Shown piece after piece: positions 12,368 to 25,246 of a stretch of DNA of 64,000 bases. The translations under genes were made by a program, and so were the position numbers. Position 1 is the stretch's first letter; the number at the start of each line of letters is the position of its first letter. The stretch lies in NCBI GenBank assembly GCA_963930655.1, contig OZ005608.1:14694001-14758000 (forward strand). The letters are read 5' to 3'. The notes beneath the pieces are model-generated. The model was not told the DNA's origin. It ran no database searches and saw nothing but the letters and a program-made list of their open reading frames with translations. Source of the DNA: Myrica gale. Taxonomy: Eukaryota; Streptophyta; Magnoliopsida; Fagales; Myricaceae.

Positions 12368-14500
12368 GAGTCGGAGAGCTAGGAAATGAGATCTTTAAGG
12401 ATTTTTTTCTCAATAATATAGGATCAAACTTACAATTTTTTTAAAATAACCTTTTATATTTTTTTGGGGGTAAGTAAATAACCTTTTCATAGAATTTTTC
12501 TCTAGTAATTTTTCAGCTAACTCATTACTCTCTTTTTCAAGAAGATTAACTTTTTTAAGAGTCACACAATTCTCCTTCTTTACTTTAATACTCTATTCAT
12601 ACAACTCTTGATAAGTTTCCTTTAAACACTCAAGTTCATTTGCATCTTCAGTGATAGTTTCTTCTGCATCATCAAACGTCCAAAATTCACTGAATGATGT
12701 CTTCAAAGATCAACATCATAGTAACAATTTGGACTCGGCAATGGCGATGAGTTCAATGTTGTTCCAGAGCTAGCGTTATTGCTTGAAGGGATGTCTCTCT
12801 AAAAATAACAAAAAATGACCGTCATTCAAACCACAACATCTTTAACGTTATTTCATGTGTAAAATCAAGAGTTTGAATCCCAGATTTCCCAACCGAATTA
12901 AAAATTAAGAGCAATATATCATTGAGAACCACGTTGCTTTAGGGAAGGATTTAAACATCGAATAACCGAGGACTATTACGCACATGTGTAATACCATCAC
13001 AGTCTTGTAAAATATTGTCGTCTCAGTTGATGAAATTGCTTCTGTTGGTCTTCAAACAAGGATGAGGGAAGAGCTAGCGTATGTTAAAAGAGAAGAATAA
13101 GGGGCAACATAGAAATTTTCAAAAGGTTTCAGATTTGTTATGTTCACTCGTACAATAAGGGGCAATAGAGGTGCGAAATGTCACAAAAATTGTAATATGG
13201 GGGTGCAAAGTGTAAAGTGTTTGATTGTAAAATTTTAATAAAATTTTATGTTGGTATTAAAAAAGAGGTGATATTGGAATTGGTGAATGTGAGATAAAAT
13301 TAAAAGTAAAAATTTGAAGTGTGTTTGTAAAGGTAAAATTTTAATAAAGCTTCATTAAAATTTTTGATAAACAAACATTATGTTAGTATCCTAATAGTTG
13401 GAGGGCGAAAAATATTTTTTTTTCGAGGGATAAAATATCACAATGAGAAAGGTATATCGTGCACGCTTTTCCGTATAAAATGATATAAATTTGATACTAG
13501 GGTACAATCTGTAAATAGATGACAGTTAGAGGGCGAAATATCATCCAATTAATAATATGAGGTAAAAATATCAATACCCATATAATTCAGGGGGCGGAAA
13601 ATGTTTTTTTCGTTTATGCTATGGCTAAAAAAATCGTGTTCTTTGCCGTCCAGGTCTGGGGTGTGACATGACAGCAAGAAAGCGTTAAAAAACATGGGCA
13701 AACGCGCGAGCACAAAGATAGCGAACGAAAGAAGAAAAGTTGTGATGGCACATCGGAGTTGACATGGTCATAGAATTTTTTTCCCCCCTTTTTATCTTTC
13801 AAGTTCCCGTATATGTCTCTTTGTGTGAAAGCGGCTTTTATGCGCCCTCTTTTTCATTACTTTGAATCGAAATACGACGAACTATATATTTAGTTAAAAA
13901 TTTAGGTGCGGAGAAAAAAAATATAGTTAAAATTTTAGGTTTATTAAAAAATTATAAAATAATCTATTTTTTTTATCAAATTAGTATTATTTTATTAATA
14001 TTATTTAAAATTTTTATCTTTTACTTTTTTTATCCATTTTTATAAATAATTTTACTTTTTCACTAATCTTTATCCTAAAATTTTAATAATTTTCTCTTTC
14101 TTCACTTTTCAAAATATGAAATTAAAATGTAATTGAGCATTTTATGTGTGAAAATTTCTCAAAAAGATTGAGAATTTGAGAGCACCAACTACCTTAGTGC
14201 CTGTTGTCCAGTTTCATTTCTGGCCTAGAATATGACACATTTTCATAGCTCACAAAACAAAATGCATTAATTATTCAAGAAAAAAAAGAAACGGATAGAA
14301 TACAATTTGCACATAATTTATTATTTTTGTCACATTTCACATACTATTTATATTAAACACTTCACATTTTTCATTAAAATTTTTAATCACGAAAATTATT
14401 ATTTTTTTACTTCAAAGATTACGTTTTTAACCTCATAAAATGATAAAGGTAAAAAAAACGTTATGAGAACAAAATTGTGGAAAGCGTTTTTATCTCATAT
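12368..14500. other. Decayed intergenic DNA with a possible Copia gag remnant on the minus strand
   Basis: Minus-strand reading of about 12700 down to 12480 gives a Glu/Lys/Leu-rich coiled-coil-like text with one in-frame stop, resembling the coiled coil of Copia-type gag proteins. Part of 13150-13600 has a MITE-like character ('ggggcaa...', 'gagggcgaaa' words repeated). The rest is AT-rich, without supported genes. The ALKBH8 promoter should lie in the last few hundred bases; I could not identify a TATA box with confidence. Confidence 0.35.
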
Positions 14501-14853
14501 CTAGTAGCTAAGGGGTCTTGATGGAGCTCGAGTGCAGCGTCCCAGTTCCTTTTGGGCTGAAGCTGGAACCCCAGGCGACACCCAAAGCATGAACCCGCCT
14601 GCTTAAATCCTTGTAGCTTCTGCGTCGATTTTTCACGCTTTTTCCCTCAAGTAATGCGTTTTACTACTAGCGCTATTAATTACGGTCTAGCACTTTTTTT
14701 TTTCTGTGAAAGTGCGATTGGATGATGTTGTAACAATTATGTTTTAGGTTTATTGAATTTGATTCCTCTTCAGTTAAGGTTGGTCTTGGATTCTTGAAGA
14801 GCCTCTTAAATGGTTACAACTTTGTAGTCGGCTGAGAACTTGAGATACTATTA

Positions 14854-17800
14854 ATGATGGCATTGCATAGATTTGGGCGTCCGAAGGGTGTTGAAGGCAA
14901 GTCAAGTCCCCACCTCTTCGTGGCAAACTGTGGGCCGGCGGTTGGACTTTCTCATGACACCATTGCCTCTGTGTTCAGTTCATTTGGGGAAATCAAAGGG
15001 GTCTTCGCAGCTGATGAGAGCGGTGCCCGTGTTATTGTTTCTTATTGCGATGAGAGTTCAGCCAAAGCTGCCTTGGAAACCCTCAATGGACACCCTTGTC
15101 CTGACCTTGAAGGCCGTTTTTTGCACATTCGGTATTCAGTGGTTCAACCTACTTCACAGGTATTAGATGTTACATGACTTGCTTAAAAGGCCATTTCTTG
15201 TCCCCTTCCTGTAAGCCTTACATTATTTGCTTTAGTTTATCGTAATTGAATTTTCTAAATTCAGACTCTGCATGATTTGGTTGGTCATTGCTTGATTTTT
15301 TCACTTGAGCCGATCTATTACTTGGAAGTTCTTTTAAACGCATTTCATAATCGACTTCCTTGTTTAAACACTCTGATCTCAGTGTACATTCCATGAATGT
15401 TTTGGTTTCTGGAAAGGAAGTATCTCACTTCAAATGGGGCTCATTGATCTTACTACATTAATTACTCCATACATGTTTATGTTATTTTCCTCACTGACCA
15501 CAAAGAAGATGTCTATCACCAAGGATGTCGGCCTAGAGGACAAAAAAAGAAATTCCTAAACAAGATAAAGACCTGCTATATGCCTTTCTAGTCCTCCCTC
15601 TATCACACAGGGAGTGGCCCTATGCACTGGAGATGGAGCGTAGATGTCATTAGCTTGTTGTATGGAATCAAAGTCTTGAATTGCTAACTATTAATGTTTA
15701 TGAACTCCCTGACCAAAACCACATAAAAAAAAGAAAGAACGCTAGATGAACTGTATTGCATTTGCATGACATTAAGGATCAAGCTAAAAACAAATAGATT
15801 CAATGACTATGGAGCTCGTACTCTTTAATTGTATATAAGCTAAAATATGCAATCCAGTGTCTTAGTTATTGATCAGGTTGCATGTTTTCAGTGTCAGGTT
15901 AATGACTCAGTGCCAGTGTCTTTGGTGGCTTCTGATTTGAATCTTCCGGGCCTTTACCTGTTGCATGACTTTGTCAATGCTAAAGAAGAGGAGGTCGGGT
16001 CATTGTCTTCTGTTGCAGGATTTTGTTCTTGCTTTTTTCAGTCTTATGCACTTAAGTGCTGAGTCCTGTGTGAGAAGTGATTGAAGTTTTTTGGTTCTAA
16101 CAATATTCTGCATTTTTAATTTCCTTGGTTTTCAGGAACTACTTGCAGCCGTTGATGCTCGGCCATGGAAAACTCTTGCCAAAAGAAGGGTTCAGCATTA
16201 TGGCTATGAATTTTGCTATGAAGTATGCGGGAACTTTTCAATTTTCTTTTCAAATTTGAATTGAAATTTACTTCTTTGTTGTTCTTTTTTTTTGGGATTT
16301 GAATTTCATGTTTAGATTTAAAAATGTATATGGTCTAAGTTTGAATTTAGTATGTAACTTAAAGAGTTTTTTTAAGTTTCATGTGTACATTTAGTTTTTT
16401 AAGTTCTTTATGACTTTTGTTGTGTGGTTCTGATCTTACGAGCAAAATTTCAGGAGCTCGCTGCCATAACCCATTCTTTTCTTTATGACACCCAGACCTA
16501 AGCTTCATTTCTTTGTATCTTTTAGTTTTTCCTTCTTGTACCACCTAAGATTGAGGATGGGTAATATATGTTTTCAGACCCTAATCGAATTGATGGAATC
16601 ATAAAGAAACAGTATTCATGGCTACCGCTCTCTTAGGATGCCTCAAATGCATAATATCATCTAGAAATTTAACTTTTAATCTCAAGTCTGGCCTGGGCTT
16701 TGTTGTAGTGGAGTGACATACTTGTATGCATATAGTAGTACTTTTCAAATACGTTGGATGGGGTCAAGCCTTCACAAAGTCCAGAATGACCCTCAAGAAC
16801 TTTTGTCAATATGTGGCAGTGCTTGGTAGTTGTTACATGTGCGTGAAAATAGCTTCTTGGCATTGTTTTGAAAGTATTTTGTCCTGAATAATTATAGCTG
16901 ATTTTGCTTGATCGCCACTAATGACTTTGCCACTTATTGGGTGTTAACAATATTTTTTTAGGCAATCATGTTTAATTGACTGAATTAGATATAAGTCATT
17001 TCTGGTCTGTGAATACCAGATTTGTCTCTTTCTGGGCAATCATGGAAAGCCCCATTTGTCCTGAAGCAACTGAAAGATATTATTATTTTTGTTTAAAACA
17101 CTTTAATTGTTGATGTTTCTCCAAGCAGCTACAAATGTCAGATACTTACCAAGTGTATTTTGTCTGTTCCTTCTTTTTCTTTTTTCCCTTTTCTCCCTTC
17201 CCTTCATGTGGTGCAGACAAGGAATGTTAATACGAGACAGCACTTAGGTGAACTTCCTTCATTTGTTTCCCCAATTCTTGAACGGATCATGTTGTTTCCG
17301 GACCTTGAGACTGCTGAAAATATAGTTTTGGACCAACTGACGGTATGTGATGATATTTTTTCCTTCTTAAGGTACCGGTAATGAATTTTCTGAAAATTGC
17401 GGATGACAGTTGACAGTGTTAACTGTTACTTTAATTCTTTTGTGCTAATACAATTGCACTTGTGTGTTTTAAGATGTTGGGTACTTGTATTCATGTTTCA
17501 TAGTTAAGTCTGAAGATCAATGATTATGTTACAGGTTAATGAGTACCCACCTGGTGTGGGCTTGTCTCCCCATATAGACACCCATTCTGCATTTGAGGGA
17601 TTTATATTCAGCCTTTCCTTGGCAGGGCCTTGCATAATGGAGTTCAGACACTATGCAGAAGGAGCTTGGCTTGCTAAAGATACCTCATCTAGTGGTACGA
17701 AAATGCAAACTCCTGAGAATGGCTCAAATTTCTTAAGCAAGGCCATTTATCTTCCCCCACGGTCCATGCTCCTTTTATCTGGGGAAGCGCGTTATGCTTG

Positions 17801-20800
17801 GCACCATTACATTCCGCACCACAAGGTATAGTATATTGATCTTGGTCCAAATATCAGTTTTTGTACAAAACTTTTGTTCAAGTTGATGAATACTTCTAAA
17901 AGAAATTAAAAATGGTAATTTGAAAAGTATGAGCATGCTCTAATAGTGTAAAATACAGTGATAATTCGTCATATATACTTTCACGTTTGAAGCGTCTGTT
18001 GGAATACCAGGAAAAAAAAGAATGTTATCTAGGGATAACCTTTCAATTGTAGCATATGATATCCCTTATTTATAGGGTTTGTGGTTCCAGAGCACATAGG
18101 AATAATGTAACCTCCCCTTCCGAGTGAGGGTTAGGAATGTCAGACCATGATGGTGACAACTACAAAAACTCTTAAGGCCATGATTGTTTACAAAAGTATT
18201 TTAGGATACAATGAATGTAAAAAAATTTACAAAACGAACATCCAAAATCTTAAAAGCCTACACAAACACTAATACCTTTTACACAAACTCTAACAACTTT
18301 TCACACAAACTCCAATACATTTTTAAAAAAAAAAATCTAACAAATCTTCTCTCCATACTTTTTCTCCAAACTCCAATACTTTTTTATTAAAAAAAATTGC
18401 ATCAAATTATCTCTCTTTACATTTTTTTACAAACTCCAATCTACATAAATATTCACAATTCTATTAAAAACCTAAAAATCTTAGATTTTTTTATAAAACA
18501 AACAACCCCCTATATTTCCGCAAATTTAAAACGAGAAAACAGTACTTCATTAAACATAAGCACTATCGCAAATTCATAATCATTAGAGGAAAACTTCCTT
18601 ATATAAATGTAGATATAAGAAAGACAACAACTCAAAATACATAAACCTCCAGTGTCTTCTGACCAACATTGTCTTTGTCATTTAATTCCTTTTGCCTGTG
18701 GAATCATCCTCATTTCAAACATGAAACAAAATAAGTTAAATATTCAGAAAGTACATCTAACATTTAGTAAATAAGTCCATAACACATATCAGTTCAATCT
18801 CTATCTAAAACGTTGCACATACATTACAAATAATCATTTTTTGACCAACACATATTTACACCCACTTTTAATTTCTAAGTGACCGACACTCATTTACACC
18901 GATTGGAAGATTACAAGGATCCATCACAGAGTCACGTCTAAGATGTGGATATCAATTGATAATAACTCACGTGAGCCATCTTTTCAGACTATACAAGATG
19001 GTTGTCTCTGCACTTTAGCAGTGGTATTGTCATGCAAATGATATTCTCAAACACTTGTCTGACGGCTTAGACCTTTAAAACATGAGAATAAATTCCTTCA
19101 TTACTTTCATCATGCATATTTCCATAATTTTAAAAACTTATACTTTGGCTTACTTTCTTAAAACATGTGTTTCAAATACATATATGGCGCATCAAGAGGT
19201 TTTTCTAAGGAAAGGCTGATATAATTGTACATATATTAAATTGAAAATAGTTTGAGAAAAGTCATATCATTTTGCAAACTTGGAATAAAAAAATGAGATA
19301 ACTATTTCTACTTACCTCAATTCTTGGCTCCAAAAGCTCGACCTATCAATCACATGTAAAAGCAATAAACCCATAACGAAGAATCAAACATTTGGTTCTT
19401 TCTTAAGTTCAAGTTCTTCGCTGTGGAGCTCTGTTCACAAATAACTACCCACATTATTTGCATGCAACAATACAAGGAAAATTACAAGCCCTAAACTCAC
19501 CAGACCTCCCCTGATTTTCGTCTCTTTTTTTCATCTTTTCTTCCTCCTCTTCCTTCAGGCTTCTCCTCTGGTTCCTCGAATGTGCTGGGTGCAAAAACCC
19601 TAACTTCGGCCCCTGAAATCTCCCGAGTTCGCCTCTCAGTTGTTCTGTTTTCACTCTTTTTCCCTTGCGAAATCTGACTCCTTCTGTTCACTTCCCTCTG
19701 TAGTCAATTTTTCCCTTCTCTCTTCTCCTCTTCCCCCTATCCGATTCCCTCAGAAATCCATGTGTTCCCTCCTGCTGTCTGTTCTTCTCGGTCTCTCTAT
19801 GTCTCTGTGAAAGCATGCAAAGATGAGGAGAAACGAGAGGAGAGAAGGAAGGAATGTGCGGGTGAAGAAGAAAGTGGCATATCAGTTTGTTTTGCCCACT
19901 ACCAGCGTATTCCATTGGGTGAAGTGGGCGGCACACATTTGTTTTTCAATTTCTCTGCCCTTAGTCTTTCTAAATTTGTGTTCTCACCCCTTGTGTTCCT
20001 TTAGTTTTAATTCGCACACATATCAAATGTAAACCTATACACTGAAGTTTTTTAAATTTATTATTTCAGCCTAAAGCACACCACAATATACTTCATCAGA
20101 TACCTTTAGGCATATTAAACTGAGTATAAATATGTGACATGCACGATCAAATATTAATTTCACTGAATGCGTTAAAGAGAATTTGACACATTATCTTTGT
20201 CACACGTATAAATCCATATCTCATCATAAATCCATGTCTCATCATAAAATATAAAATATCCGAAATTCCAAAATAAAGTATTTAAAATTCTACAAAAAAA
20301 TTATTAAAAAATTTCATACTAACATAACATAAGTCATTAAGCTCACTAATGCTAATAGTCTCTAAGTCGGGTCTTACACTTTCACTACCATAGTTAAGGA
20401 AATATTTTTGTGCTATAGCCTCTCTTTCTCTCTCTCACACACTTCTTTGTGCTTTAGCATTGTTCTGCCCTTCCTGAAGATATGAGTCTGAAATTTTTGT
20501 TTTGCAGATTGATTTGGTGAAGCACAGCTTGATCAGAAGACGTTCAAGGAGGGTGTCTTTCACTTTCCGTAAGGTGTTTGGGATTTTATTTCTGAATTTT
20601 CACTGCAAGATCGATTTACATTTTAGCAATAATTAATTTATTTGTTTAGAAACCTTCCAAATTCAATAGACGTTTTCACCAGTCAATGTAGATATGCGTT
20701 CATAAATGGTTTACATCTTGTATGGCAACACTTTTGCAATGTTAGTTATATATCCATATAAACAGCCATTTCGCCTATTAAAAATGTGGTTATCCTTTTC

Positions 20801-21576
20801 CAGTTGTTCTTTCTCACAACCTCTGCCCTTGGTTACTTTTGTAACTACTTTTAGACATCTTCGAACATTCTCGATCCCATTGACTGCAGTTTATGCACAG
20901 CATCTGAAGTAAATGTCCATCATTATTCTGGTCTGATATTTCAAGGATATGCTTCAACTTCTTGTTCAAGATTAACCCAAAAAAAGAAGTCCTTAAGAAC
21001 AATACAAATAACCTTGGTTCTTTTTGGTAAATCTTATCTTAGATACACCCTTATTTATACTCTTAATTCTGATTGTTTTACGTTGTAACTTTCTCCATGG
21101 AAGGAAAACAGCTAGACTTTAGTGCGATATGTATCTTGTGTTTGAGTGATTTTGGAACCTACAGTAGTAATGTAATCATGACTCTGTAGTATCATTACTC
21201 GACATTTTATATTTGGTTGGTCATACTGAGTAAACCACCAAAAGAAATGCATGGCTATTAATGACTATTAAAGTTGGAGATTTCCTTTTTCTTCATTCTG
21301 CTCTCTTCAAAAAGGGAAATGATTATAATGGAGTATTTGAGGCTTTTGTTTTCAAATTCCCTTGTTTGGATGGGCAAAAAATTTTCAACATTAAATTTTT
21401 TTTATGGGAGGTAGCTTAGATTCTATTGGGACTTGTGAAAAAAGTTGTAGTAATTTTCAAAAAGGTATTGAAGTTTGTGAAAAATGTGTTGGAGTTTGGG
21501 AAAAGTTGTTAGAATTGATGAAAAAGTTTTCAAAAAAAATTTTATCCATCCAAACATGGGGATTGTATGCTCAAAG

Positions 21577-21613
<37 letters not shown>

Positions 21614-22482
21614 GAGGTACTTTCAGCTTGAAAAACTGTATTTTGAACACAAATGTGCTTCTCCACTATGCTATGCTAGGGTTGTCTTTGGTTTTGTAGT
21701 CGTTAACCAGAAGTGATTGGAAATAACTCCTGTGTTCTTCTCTTGGCTTGATATTTGGGTGTCTCAAGTAATAGCTAGCTAGGAGCTCCGCTGGGGGCAT
21801 GCCCTTACTGTTTGAACCCAATAAGATCATTAGTCTAGAGTTATGGGAGCTTTGACTTCTAAGTTTTTTATTATTATTTTTTTTATAAGTCAGTTTTTTA
21901 TTATTTTTAATGGGAGGGGGGGTCTTGAAGTTTCTTCACTTTCAGAAGCTCCACCAACCTGAAGGTCGTCAAGGAAAGGGCTCATGATATGTATTTTTCA
22001 TGAAAAATAAAAGGGAACGACAGAATCTGGTTAGTAGGTACATTGTCTTTTTCATAACTCTTAAGTTGGCTCTACCCCCACATAATGGACTAGAATAGTG
22101 TGGAAAGAATTCCTTGGGACTGATGATAGCTTACTTACCGTGGGTCAAATATACGACACTGGCTTTCTATTAGCACACACTAATTCCTGAGTAACATCAT
22201 TGATAAGTAAAGAAAGGGGGGGGGGGGGGGGGGGGATGTAAAACCGTTGTGTGCAAATGCCATTTTGGGATAGCGTCAATTAGTTCTTGGCAATGCATGA
22301 ACAATTATATTTTTTCCTTGGTAGTCAAGTGCTTTACTAATTTGTCATTCAAGTTCAGTGCTTCTGCTAATATTCTTTCTTTTTCTCATTTTCTCGTCTG
22401 AAGTAATCACTTCTTCATTTCTCAGGTCAGAACAAGTCCTTGCCAATGTGAATTTTCCCAATATTGCGATTCTCAGAGATGA
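14854..22482 (+). CDS. ALKBH8: ALKBH8-like tRNA wobble-uridine dioxygenase (RRM + AlkB domain), 7 exons
   Basis: Exons are 14854-15159, 15898-15993, 16136-16222, 17217-17342, 17535-17825, 20508-20573 and 22426-22482. All junctions are GT-AG and phase 0, and they encode 342 aa. Residues 17-100 form an RRM (HLFVANCG ... FLHIRYSV). The Fe(II)/2-oxoglutarate dioxygenase follows with the HxD motif PHIDTH (H218, D220), a likely distal His in the AWHHYIP segment (H296), and 2OG-binding arginines in RRVSFTFRK (R317, R323). The tail has the CxC...C cysteines (C330, C332, C338) that bind structural zinc in the family. Known role: hydroxylation of mcm5U at the wobble position of tRNA after a TRM9-type methyltransferase. 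The animal methyltransferase domain is absent, as is usual in plants. A polyadenylation-type AATAAA lies at 22541. Start chosen: the first of two adjacent ATGs. Intron 5 (2.7 kb) and intron 6 (1.85 kb) carry repeats. Confidence 0.92.
18106..20378 (+). mobile_element. Degenerate LTR-like insertion in ALKBH8 intron 5
   Basis: The end TCGGGTCTTACA at 20367-20378 resembles the end of family S (TTCGGGGTCTTACA), and TGTAACCTCCCCTTCCGAG at 18106 resembles an LTR start. The five-base flanks do not match (AATAA versus CTTTC), so the left boundary is unproven. Around 18180-18500 a foldback-prone AT-rich segment ('ccatgattgtttacaaaag', repeated 'aactccaatac') looks like a nested MITE. Open frames at 19454-20032 on both strands have low complexity and no domain. 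Confidence 0.4.
21359..21561. mobile_element. Small foldback MITE in ALKBH8 intron 6
   Basis: The left end CCCTTGTTTGGATGG and the right end CCATCCAAACATGGGG are inverted complements with few mismatches, and the interior is an AT-rich imperfect palindrome with repeated 'ttttcaaa' and 'gaaaaagtt' words. The 'tgtttggatg' terminus recurs near 28738. A GA microsatellite (21581-21608) follows directly. No clear target duplication was found. Confidence 0.55.
21581..21608. repeat. (GA)n microsatellite
   Basis: About 14 GA units with one break near the start lie in intron 6 of the ALKBH8-like gene. Confidence 0.95.
22216..22235. repeat. Poly-G run of 20
   Basis: Twenty consecutive G residues lie in intron 6 of the ALKBH8-like gene, about 190 bp before the last exon. 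The run length is likely imprecise in the assembly. Confidence 0.95.
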
Positions 22483-23459
22483 TAGGACTGGTTTTTGTGC
22501 TGATTGAAGATGCTGACAGACTAATTGATTGACGATGTGGAATAAAAGAGAGAATCATTTCCACAGAAGATTGTTAGTCCAGAACAGCATGATTATGAGT
22601 TGGACATCTTTTCAGAATGATTCCTTCTCTCATTCTCCTAGGATCATATAGACGAGTACACCTCCGAACAACTGTACTTGGTTCCCTTTTTCTGCTTGGG
22701 AAGATGCTTTTAACGGAAAGGATTAAGACTTTTGGGCGAGAGAATACCACAAATTTAAATAACTTTTATTTTGTTGACCTTCAACGTTAACGTACATTCT
22801 AATTAAATTACAATAGCAACAACTTGTCCTAAAAACTCAACACCAGTCTCCGAAAACCTTGCAACAATTCAAATAAACAGCAAGATGTTTAACAACTACA
22901 ACTGATTGTTATTGGACTTCACCTACGGCACAAGTAAGCTAAAATCAAGGAAATAGACCAGGTTATCTCCTTGTTGGTGGCACCCACTTTATCTTCTAAC
23001 TTATTCTTAGTAACTTGAGTCGGACACAACCTATCCACTCCCTCTTGAAGTGTAGCCTTGTCCTCAAGGCAGCCTTGTTATTTGCATTTTACCCATTGAC
23101 CATCCAGTCAAAGCATGTAATGACATTTTCAGACTCAGGTTGCAATTCTGATGTAACTTCTTCCAGTATTGCATCAGTGATTTTTTCACATACTATTTCC
23201 CCATCCCTTCAAGAAGTAATAATTCTGGTCTTTGACACTTGTTGCCTGTATCGAATTTCTCGTTGCAATTGAAACAAAGGCATTGTGCTCGTCATTTTTG
23301 CATCTCCTCCCACGTCATCTGGTTCACAAGCGATGCAGATGTAGACCGCGACGGAGCTGGAAGAGCCATCTGCGATTGGTCAATTTCAATTAATGATGAT
23401 TATGTGAATCATCGTTGGCGAACGAGTTGTTCATCAAGCATCCTTGCAAGGTTAATGGC

Positions 23460-23910
23460 CTCCCATGAACGTACCAACTAAAGCCTTTTGTGTCAATCCT
23501 CGCACCCAGTTGTCGAGCTTCTCAAATTCTCTTTGGTAGTCACACAACACCACCTTTTGATTATCCGTTGTCCCTTGATACTCAAAAAATTGAGCCACTC
23601 AATTGAACTATTCAGTTGGGTCATCTCCGGCATAACGTGGAAACTCCAATTTTGCCATCTTTGCTGAGAAAATTTGCTTCGCTCCTTCATCGTCTTCCCA
23701 TTGGTTGCTTGAGAATCCTTCAGCCTTCTCATGGTTATCATAACTAGGTGACCCCTGCTTATCAGACAAAACAACGTCAAAGAGCTTATTGAGGGACTCC
23801 TCCAGACGATGCATCTTGTCATCCATGGCCATCTCCGTGAGTTGCACCCCACTTTGGACTCCATCAAGCTCAACTTCTAATATCTTAATCCTTTCTTTGT
23901 TGGTGGCCAT
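23460..23910 (-). pseudogene. Gypsy gag fragment, broken
   Basis: The frame starts with MATNKERIK at 23910, just after the primer-binding site. It contains a heptad-rich segment and then KMAKLEFPRYAGDDPTE, the conserved start of the retrotransposon gag domain. Stops follow at once (tryptophan expected after DPTE). After a short FFEYQG segment the text jumps to YQREFEKL, so the central gag domain is deleted. It is non-functional. In this family gag forms the retrotransposon particle. Confidence 0.75.
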
Positions 23911-23948
23911 AACCTGGCTCTGATACCAATTGATAGGTCCCAAACTTT

Positions 23949-25010
23949 TGTTGGCTTTTGAGCAATCGAAATTTTGATGAATTCAATAAATGGATTAAGT
24001 TTATAAAATAGACATCTTCAAAGACAAAGATGATTTGATGAAAAAGCTAAAGTCTTGAAAAAGAAGAACAAGAAGATGCAAATAGCTCAAAAGTGAAGAT
24101 TCAAGACCTTAGGTTATATCCTTGTAACTCTTTGTTTCACTTTAGACAAGGATTATGAATCACAGTTGCATATCTTTTCAAAATGTGCATAAACTGTTTT
24201 AAGGTTTGTTTGAAATATTAAAATGTTTTAAAGGTTTTCAAAATACCACAAACAAACTCTCAAACCTTTCATATACTTATGAGAAGTAAGACTTTCAAAT
24301 TGAGTGTTTAAAAGTGGTCAAAAACATGGTTTTAAAATAACCAGACTCTGTTTAAGTTGAAGCGGTCGACCGCCATTCAACCGCTTGGTATAGCGGTCGA
24401 CCGGTTGATTTTTAAAATATAGTCGTTAAACTTCTGACAATATGACCGTTGAGGTAACGGTAACTTGAAGCGGTCGACCGACTCATTTTAAAAGACGACT
24501 CCCAACGGCTAGTTTTCATATGTGGCCTATAAATACACATCCATAATGTCCAAAATCAATACACAACGATCACATATAATTTAGATCACTTGAGAAATAT
24601 TATAAACCTTCATATTCTATATTTCTCATATCATTCACACAAAACACACTTTCATATCTTTGTCTTTGTGTGAATCTTTAGATAAAGCTTTTCACTTTCA
24701 TATCCACTGTATCAAGAGAGTTTGTTCTTCAATCTTCTTATCAAAAGAGTTGTTTCCTTTAGTGAGGTTGTTCACTAAAGAAGAAGCTTAGAGAGGGTAT
24801 ATCTCAAGCTTGGTGGGGTCGTGAGCCCAAAAATCACTTGTAAAGGTTTGAGTGTTGAGCCCCGAAAAAGCACTTGTAAGGTTCTCTAGCACCCCAGAAG
24901 CTAGAGTGTATGCTATTGGAAGAATAGTGGATAACCTCAAGGCTCGGTGAAAGAGCTTGAGGGGTGGATGTAGGCGGGTTTGCTGAAACACCTAAAAATC
25001 ACGTGTTTGC
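23949..25010 (+). mobile_element. Copia-like LTR remnant B
   Basis: This begins TGTTGGCTTTTGAGC and aligns along its length with remnant A (2909-4030). It shares the block with CGGTCGACCG palindromes (24361-24482), the 'tcattcacacaaaacacactttcatat' region and the 'gagcttgaggggtggatgtaggcgg' end. It stops at 'gtgtttgct', short of the tail seen in A. It sits inside the 5' LTR of the minus-strand Gypsy element, so it is a later insertion or a recombination product. No target duplication is clear. Confidence 0.65.
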
Positions 25011-25246
25011 TTAAATTGCAACAATCTATTCTATAAAACTAGACACCAGTCTCTTCTAAAAGTTTGCAACAATTCGAATAAACAGCAACACGTTTAACTA
25101 CTGCTACAGATTGTTATTGGACTCCACCTATAGCATAAGTAAGCTAAAATTAAGGAAATAGACCATGTCATCTCCTTGTTGCTGGCACCCACTTTAAACT
25201 CCAACTTATTCTTAATAACGTGAGTTGGATGCAACCTATCAGAAGA

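Larger units (their letters stand above)
22705..25241 (-). mobile_element. Decayed Ty3/Gypsy retrotransposon, minus strand, interrupted by Copia LTR sequence
   Basis: Read on the minus strand, the 5' LTR runs from 25241 leftwards (TGATAGGTTGCATCC...) and ends at 23931. It is immediately followed by a primer-binding site, ATTGGTATCAGAGCC (23930-23913), and gag. The 3' LTR lies at about 23036-22705, preceded by a polypurine tract (AAGAGGGAG, near 23045). The two LTRs match over about 240 bp (22796-23035 against 25010-25240). GAAGA at 22700-22704 and 25242-25246 is a possible 5-bp target duplication. The body between them is only about 0.9 kb: most of gag and all recognisable pol are gone. The 5' LTR is split by the Copia-like sequence at 23949-25010. 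Confidence 0.7.

Noticed and set aside
19454..20032. Frames on both strands in ALKBH8 intron 5
   Set aside because: They are pyrimidine-rich low-complexity sequence without domains, inside a degenerate repeat.
21423..21699. Frames across the GA microsatellite and MITE in intron 6
   Set aside because: They translate a foldback repeat and (GA)n only.
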